Positions 7,094 through 9,953 of a stretch of DNA of 9,953 nt are shown here, in pieces. Every line of letters begins with the position of its first letter. Position 1 is the first letter of the stretch. The notes below the pieces were generated by a model. It was not told the origin of the DNA, ran no database searches, and saw only the letters and a program-made list of their open reading frames with translations. The stretch lies in NCBI GenBank assembly GCA_938045565.1, contig CALIAZ010000024.1, positions 1-9,953 on the forward strand, given 5' to 3'. The position numbers and the translations under genes were made by a program. The DNA comes from an uncultured Atopobium sp. (GTDB lineage Bacteria > Actinomycetota > Coriobacteriia > Coriobacteriales > Atopobiaceae).

Positions 7094-7913
7094 GCTTCTC
7101 ATTCCTTCCAACTTGCGGTGAGTTTAGCCTTCTTGCCATAACAAGCACCACAATTCCAAATACAACTAAAGGCAGACTGAGCAACTGTCCCATGGTAATA
7201 AAGCTGCCAAAGAGATAACCAAGCTGCTCGTCAGGAACACGAACAAACTCCACAACAAACCTAAAAATGCCATAGAGCATCAAAAACGTTCCAATGAACG
7301 TTCCTTGTGGACGAGGAGGGTACTTCCTAGAAAGGACGTACAAAATAGCAAACATCAAAAGACCCTCGAGAAGTGCTTCGTAGAGCTGAGAAGGATGACG
7401 GTAGACCGCTCCTCCTGTCTCAAACATTACTCCCCAAGGCAAATCTGTTGGCTTTCCCCAAAGCTCACCGTTGATGAAGTTTGCGCAGCGTCCAAAGAAA
7501 AGACCAAGCGGCGCACCAATAACTCCCAGGTCACAGATGGTAGGGATAGAGAGGCCCGATGCCTTACAGACAATAGAGCCGCCAACAACAGCTCCTACAA
7601 GGCCTCCGTGAAAACTCATGCCACCTTGACTTAAAGCAAAGGCATCAAGTGGATGAGCCACGTAATAACCGGCGCCGTAAAAAATAACGTAGAACAGACG
7701 GGCGCCAACAATAACGCCAAATGAGATGCCAGCCATCAGATTAAGCACGTCATCAAGGGTGACGTTAAGCTTCCAGTGCTGAGCAGTTCTATACATAACT
7801 ACGCCAGCAAGCACAAAGCCTACGAGATATGCCAGACCATACCACCTGATAGATAGCGGACCCAGAGAAAGTGCTACTGGGTTTAATGAATGATAGAAAG
7901 CATCAAGCCACAC
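7086..7913 (-). CDS. lgt: Phosphatidylglycerol--prolipoprotein diacylglyceryl transferase
   Basis: Lgt transfers a diacylglyceryl group from phosphatidylglycerol to the lipobox Cys of prolipoproteins in the cytoplasmic membrane. The 275-residue protein has the expected multi-helix hydrophobic profile and the family landmarks in order: IRWYGLAYL (22-30), GARLFYVIFY (70-79), GGMSFHGG (97-104, with His102 at the conserved His), the signature GRCANFINGELWG (141-153, Arg142), HPSQLYEA (173-180), and RFVVEFVR (218-225). Length is normal for the family and nothing is missing. The start is GTG (7911-7913), with AGGA six bases upstream at 7920-7923. It lies 21 bases after dcd and its stop falls eight bases inside the large surface gene, so it is translationally linked to the DUF4430/ECF genes. 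Neither surface protein has a lipobox, so the link may be only positional. Confidence 0.97.
   Translation of the reverse strand: MWLDAFYHSLNPVALSLGPLSIRWYGLAYLVGFVLAGVVMYRTAQHWKLNVTLDDVLNLMAGISFGVIVGARLFYVIFYGAGYYVAHPLDAFALSQGGMSFHGGLVGAVVGGSIVCKASGLSIPTICDLGVIGAPLGLFFGRCANFINGELWGKPTDLPWGVMFETGGAVYRHPSQLYEALLEGLLMFAILYVLSRKYPPRPQGTFIGTFLMLYGIFRFVVEFVRVPDEQLGYLFGSFITMGQLLSLPLVVFGIVVLVMARRLNSPQVGRNEKHV
7103..7109 (-). promoter_or_regulatory. Ribosome-binding site that decides the start of the large surface protein
   Basis: GGAAGGA on the minus strand lies within the end of lgt, nine bases before the ATG at 7091-7093 and immediately against the ATG at 7100-7102. The spacing favours the ATG at 7093, which also begins a textbook signal peptide. 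Confidence 0.6.
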
Positions 7914-7934
7914 AATACGTCCTACTTACTAAAA

Positions 7935-8492
7935 CTACTTTAAAAGAACATGCGAAGGAGTTGCTCCGCGCTGACCCTGATAATGGCTGCCAAGATCTTT
8001 GCAGCCATAAGGGCGCTCAACAGGAGAGCTCATGCGCTCAAAGGAAAGCTGACCAATCCTCATGCCAGGATGCAAAATGATTGGAAGGTTAGCTACGTTA
8101 GAAAGCTCCAGTGTGAGCTCTCCATCCCAACCTGGATCAACATAGCCCGCGGTTGAGTGAATCATAAGACCAAGGCGACCCAGGGTGGACTTACCTTCAA
8201 GCTTGCCGAGGATATTGTCAGGAATAGCAATGCGCTCAAGCGTAGTGCCAAGTGCAAACTGACCAGGATGAAGAACAAAAACTTCTCCCTCTGGAACATC
8301 AATTGACTCAGTAAGACCCTCTTGAGCTACAAGTGGATCAATTGAGGTGTGCGTAGAATTGCGGAAAATTCTAAAGTTTGAGCCAAGACATACGTCAACC
8401 GATGCAGGCTGCACGTTTTTCTCGCATAAAGGCTCAATAACGATACGACCAGCTGCAATCTCGGCTTTAATGTCGCAATCAGAAAGAACCAC
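7935..8492 (-). CDS. dcd: dCTP deaminase, bifunctional dUMP-forming type
   Basis: A cytoplasmic pyrimidine-nucleotide enzyme of the dCTP deaminase/dUTPase trimer family. The 185-residue product aligns from memory, without gaps, to the M. tuberculosis enzyme through its N-terminal two-thirds: LSDCDI (3-8), FVLHPGQFALG (72-82), GKSTLGRLGL (100-109), HSTAGYVDPG (112-121) and LTLELSNVANLP (126-137). Glu129 is at the catalytic Glu position. The HSTAG and LELSNVANLP segments and the C-terminal YQGQRGATPS match the bifunctional type, which turns dCTP directly into dUMP, so this activity is inferred. The GTG at 8490-8492 is chosen because AAGGTGG lies five bases upstream and the protein then begins exactly like its relatives. 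Longer frames from GTG 8501 or TTG 8519 run through that ribosome-binding site. It appears to head the operon with lgt. Confidence 0.95.
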   Translation of the reverse strand: MVLSDCDIKAEIAAGRIVIEPLCEKNVQPASVDVCLGSNFRIFRNSTHTSIDPLVAQEGLTESIDVPEGEVFVLHPGQFALGTTLERIAIPDNILGKLEGKSTLGRLGLMIHSTAGYVDPGWDGELTLELSNVANLPIILHPGMRIGQLSFERMSSPVERPYGCKDLGSHYQGQRGATPSHVLLK

Positions 8493-8497
8493 AACGT

Positions 8498-8504
8498 CCA
8501 CCTT
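8498..8504 (-). promoter_or_regulatory. Ribosome-binding site that decides the dcd start
   Basis: AAGGTGG on the minus strand is followed by five bases and the GTG at 8490-8492. It is the strongest Shine-Dalgarno match in the window and argues against the upstream in-frame GTG and TTG codons. Confidence 0.75.
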
Positions 8505-8512
8505 TCTTACGT

Positions 8513-8526
8513 CATACAAATGTATG
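8513..8526. promoter_or_regulatory. Perfect 14-base palindrome in the dcd leader, possible operator
   Basis: CATACA-AA-TGTATG is a perfect inverted repeat with six-base arms and a two-base centre, ending about 20 bases before the dcd start. The size and symmetry fit a dimeric regulator site, or a weak AT-rich hairpin in the 5' leader. It does not resemble the NrdR box as I know it. No regulator gene is visible nearby. Confidence 0.35.
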
Positions 8527-8547
8527 GTCAGAAAACCTAGCTATCCG

Positions 8548-8575
8548 TTTATATAAAATATCACGCCCTACACAA
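8548..8575 (-). promoter_or_regulatory. Candidate promoter for the dcd-lgt-surface-ECF operon
   Basis: On the minus strand TTGTGT (8570-8575) and TATAAA (8548-8553) are separated by 16 bases and would start transcription near 8541, giving a leader of about 49 bases before dcd. The -10 is good and the -35 is weak. The -35 lies inside the hairpin at 8558-8595. CTGACC with TATATA further upstream is an alternative pair. Confidence 0.3.
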
Positions 8576-8595
8576 TAATGTGCGGGGCGTGATAT
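8558..8595 (-). terminator. Strong stem-loop between the nifU-like gene and dcd, likely intrinsic terminator
   Basis: ATATCACGCCC (8558-8568) pairs perfectly with GGGCGTGATAT (8585-8595). Inside, CACA (8571-8574) pairs with TGTG (8579-8582) around a four-base loop. On the minus strand the hairpin is followed by a T-rich run, TTTATATAAA, so it most likely ends the nifU-like transcript. The tail is not a pure T-run. Because dcd begins about 65 bases further on, it could also be a leader hairpin or attenuator. Confidence 0.6.
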
Positions 8596-8643
8596 ATAAA
8601 ATTTGTAAATATGCAGGTCAGTCATGGTTCACCACAACTTCTC

Positions 8644-8666
8644 TGCATAAAAAACACGTTTATGCA
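8644..8666. repeat. AT-rich inverted repeat, eight-base arms
   Basis: TGCATAAA (8644-8651) and TTTATGCA (8659-8666) are perfectly inverted around seven bases. On the minus strand a run of six T lies within the second half, so it might help termination after the nifU-like gene. It could equally be a regulator site; the stem is weak. Confidence 0.35.
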
Positions 8667-8687
8667 TATGAAACTAACAACTGATAA

Positions 8688-8712
8688 GCGCCAAACGTTC
8701 ACTTTTTGACGC
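8688..8712 (-). terminator. Imperfect hairpin just after the nifU-like gene
   Basis: On the minus strand GCGTCAAA and TTTGGCGC can form an eight-pair stem with one G-U pair and a nine-base loop, 11 bases after the stop codon of the nifU-like gene. The bases after it are only moderately T-rich, so terminator function is uncertain. The hairpin at 8558-8595 is the better candidate. Confidence 0.3.
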
Positions 8713-8723
8713 CGAGCGGTAAC

Positions 8724-8960
8724 TTACAGCATTGCAGGCTGAACGCGCTTAACACCAGGAACGTGCTCAATCAGAATGCGCTCAATACCCTCAGACATGT
8801 CGTATGCAGACATAGGACAACCAGCACAAGAGCCAGTCATCTCAAGAGTAACAGTGCCGTCATCGCTTACATCGATAAGCTCAACGTCGCCGCCATCGGT
8901 CTGAAGGCTCTGGCGAATAACATCAAGAGTTGCATTCAAAAGGTCACGATTAATGGCCAT
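8724..8960 (-). CDS. Stand-alone NifU C-terminal-domain protein (Fe-S cluster scaffold/carrier)
   Basis: This 78-residue protein consists of only the NifU C-terminal (Nfu) domain, which carries a Fe-S cluster between subunits and hands it to target proteins in the cytoplasm. The family core is all present: LQTDGGDVELIDV (19-31), the cluster-binding CAGC (Cys45, Cys48) in GSCAGCPMS, a GIERIL helix (58-63) and the closing VPGVKRV (67-73). The domain is full length; what is absent is any N-terminal IscU-like or A-type domain, as is normal for small Nfu proteins. The start is ATG at 8958-8960 with AGGAG five bases upstream (8966-8970). It follows the U32 gene on the same strand after 89 bases and is separated from dcd by the inverted-repeat region, so it is probably its own unit or the end of the U32 unit. 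Confidence 0.95.
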   Translation of the reverse strand: MAINRDLLNATLDVIRQSLQTDGGDVELIDVSDDGTVTLEMTGSCAGCPMSAYDMSEGIERILIEHVPGVKRVQPAML

Positions 8961-9012
8961 GTTTGCTCCTATTCAAACTCTTAAAGCGCGAATGCGCCCA
9001 TAACTTACAACA

Positions 9013-9027
9013 TGGGTATCCTACCCA
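9013..9027. repeat. 15-base inverted repeat upstream of the nifU-like gene
   Basis: TGGGTA (9013-9018) and TACCCA (9022-9027) are perfectly inverted around TCC. The hexamer CTACCC recurs 24 bases away (9021-9026 and 9045-9050), the second copy touching the U32 stop codon. It lies about 53 bases before the nifU-like start, where an operator could sit. On the minus strand T residues come before, not after, the repeat, so it does not look like a terminator of the U32 gene. I could not assign a convincing promoter in 8961-9049. Confidence 0.3.
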
Positions 9028-9049
9028 AAATTCCAAACTTATTTCTACC

Positions 9050-9953
9050 CTATCCAATTGGCGAGAAAAGATGTCCAACTGAAGCGTCTTTCAGACGTGC
9101 AGGCAATGATGCACCCGACGCTATTGCCGCAATCGCCGCAGCTACGCGAGAGGTAGCCTCTCTTGTCTGCTCCGTGCTCAGAAGCGTTGCGTCCACCATA
9201 AAGCGCTTCACACCAGCAGAAAGCATCTCAGCCATCTCTGGCACGCCGTCAAAGAGCTTGGGGCTCCAAATCTTGGAGCGACCGTGTCTGTCAGTCCTTA
9301 CGGGCATGTAATCGTTATCAATACCTCTAAGCGTGTGCTCCTCAAGGCGCAGCTTACAGGCATCGCAATCGTGGATACACTTGCCCGTAGACATCAAAAT
9401 ACAATGCTCAGTGGTCATGGTGCGAATACGGCCACTGACCATATAACCCACAGGAATCGAGGCGTTTCTCGCCATATGACAGATCTCTTGGAGGGTAAGC
9501 TCGGAGTTGAGCCAGACGCCCTCTGCGCCCATGTCGGCAAGTGCCTGCAGAGCATAATCATTGTGGACTGGAATGCACTCGCGCACCTCTGGGATAGCTC
9601 CGCGCTCAACGGCCAGCGCCAGCTCAGAGATGTTGCCCACAGCAACCGGCTTACCTGCAGCAACGTAGGGATCCAGGCGATTATGGTCAATCTCGCGACA
9701 TACCTCATCAAGCCATGGAGTCACCTTGGCGAGAAGATCCTCTGGCCACAAAGTCTCTGAGAGCGCATCGGTTGTTGCATACAGACGATCTGCTCCCGCC
9801 TTGAGTGCAACACGTGCCTGCTCGGGAGTCTCAACCAGAACACAGACCTCTGCCTGCGATGCATTTGTTTTTGCAGCCGCCTCATCAAAGACAAAGAGCT
9901 TCTCTTTGTCCTGAGCTTCTCGCTCCTTTTGATAGGCAAGGCGAGAAAGCGGA
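9050..9953 (-). CDS. U32-family peptidase-like protein, C-terminal part (5' end outside window)
   Basis: The frame is open from the window edge to a TAG at 9050-9052, giving the last 300 residues; no start is visible, and internal TTG or ATG codons should not be taken as starts. The opening residues, including VLVETPEQARVALKAGADRL, look like the start of a TIM-barrel repeat. Near the end the U32 pattern appears: MTTEHCILMSTGKC, then IHDCDACKLR, then YMPVRTDRHGRS and an AGVKRFMVD strand. Characterised U32 proteins (RlhA, TrhP, UbiU/UbiV) act in RNA hydroxylation or ubiquinone synthesis and several bind a [4Fe-4S] cluster through conserved Cys, so the Cys cluster here may do the same. The long region ahead of it suggests a two-barrel member, as is common in Gram-positives. 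The exact role is unknown. The nifU-like gene follows on the same strand after 89 bases. Confidence 0.85.
   Translation of the reverse strand, partial: PLSRLAYQKEREAQDKEKLFVFDEAAAKTNASQAEVCVLVETPEQARVALKAGADRLYATTDALSETLWPEDLLAKVTPWLDEVCREIDHNRLDPYVAAGKPVAVGNISELALAVERGAIPEVRECIPVHNDYALQALADMGAEGVWLNSELTLQEICHMARNASIPVGYMVSGRIRTMTTEHCILMSTGKCIHDCDACKLRLEEHTLRGIDNDYMPVRTDRHGRSKIWSPKLFDGVPEMAEMLSAGVKRFMVDATLLSTEQTREATSRVAAAIAAIASGASLPARLKDASVGHLFSPIG

Noticed and set aside
7935..8519. dcd starting at TTG 8519
   Set aside because: The extra nine residues have no family match and contain the AAGGTGG ribosome-binding site of the GTG at 8492.
8493..8723. Cobalamin riboswitch upstream of the operon
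   Set aside because: The minus-strand leader was read for the conserved B12-box and core sequences and none was found; the length is only barely sufficient.
9050..9751. A complete 233-residue U32 protein starting at TTG 9751
   Set aside because: The same frame stays open to the window edge with sensible coding sequence, so the gene is only cut by the window.

Overview
The gene content suggests a Gram-positive actinobacterium of the Coriobacteriia, probably in or near the Atopobiaceae (Atopobium/Lancefieldella/Olsenella type). This is inferred from four things: moderate GC by eye, a dCTP deaminase of the bifunctional dUMP-forming type seen in mycobacteria, frequent GTG starts behind good Shine-Dalgarno sites, and a large monoderm-style wall-spanning surface protein. 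The genus is recognition-level inference and was not tested.

Layout. Only the 3' end of a plus-strand gene with a very acidic, His-containing tail is visible (1-182). It converges on a long minus-strand block that fills the rest of the window. Read in transcription order (high to low coordinates), the block is: the 3' part of a U32-family peptidase-like gene (9050-9953, cut by the window edge); a stand-alone NifU C-terminal-domain protein (8724-8960); a 231-base intergenic region with several inverted repeats, including a strong hairpin (8558-8595); then an apparent six-gene transcription unit. That unit is dcd (7935-8492), lgt (7086-7913), a 1261-residue anchored surface protein (3308-7093), a 218-residue membrane-anchored DUF4430 protein (2652-3308), an ECF transporter transmembrane (T) component (1720-2652) and a fused double ECF ATPase (239-1723).

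How the genes fit together. From lgt to the ATPase every junction overlaps (8, 1, 1 and 4 bases), so the surface proteins and the transporter parts are almost certainly translated from one message. Both surface proteins carry a DUF4430 domain, the fold of the C-terminal domain of animal intrinsic factor and transcobalamin. The large one is held by a C-terminal membrane helix and adds Ig-like domains and a PQQ-type beta-propeller. The small one is held by an N-terminal helix. Together with an ECF T component and its ATPase this looks like a two-layer extracellular ligand-capture system feeding an ECF importer. A corrinoid is the natural first guess for the ligand, but nothing in the DNA proves it. 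No S (substrate-binding membrane) component and no cobalamin riboswitch is visible in the window.

Start sites were re-chosen from ribosome-binding sites for three genes: the ATPase (1723), the large surface protein (7093) and dcd (8492). No rRNA, tRNA, CRISPR array, insertion sequence or phage gene was seen. Apart from the 231-base region upstream of dcd, intergenic space is under 100 bases everywhere.
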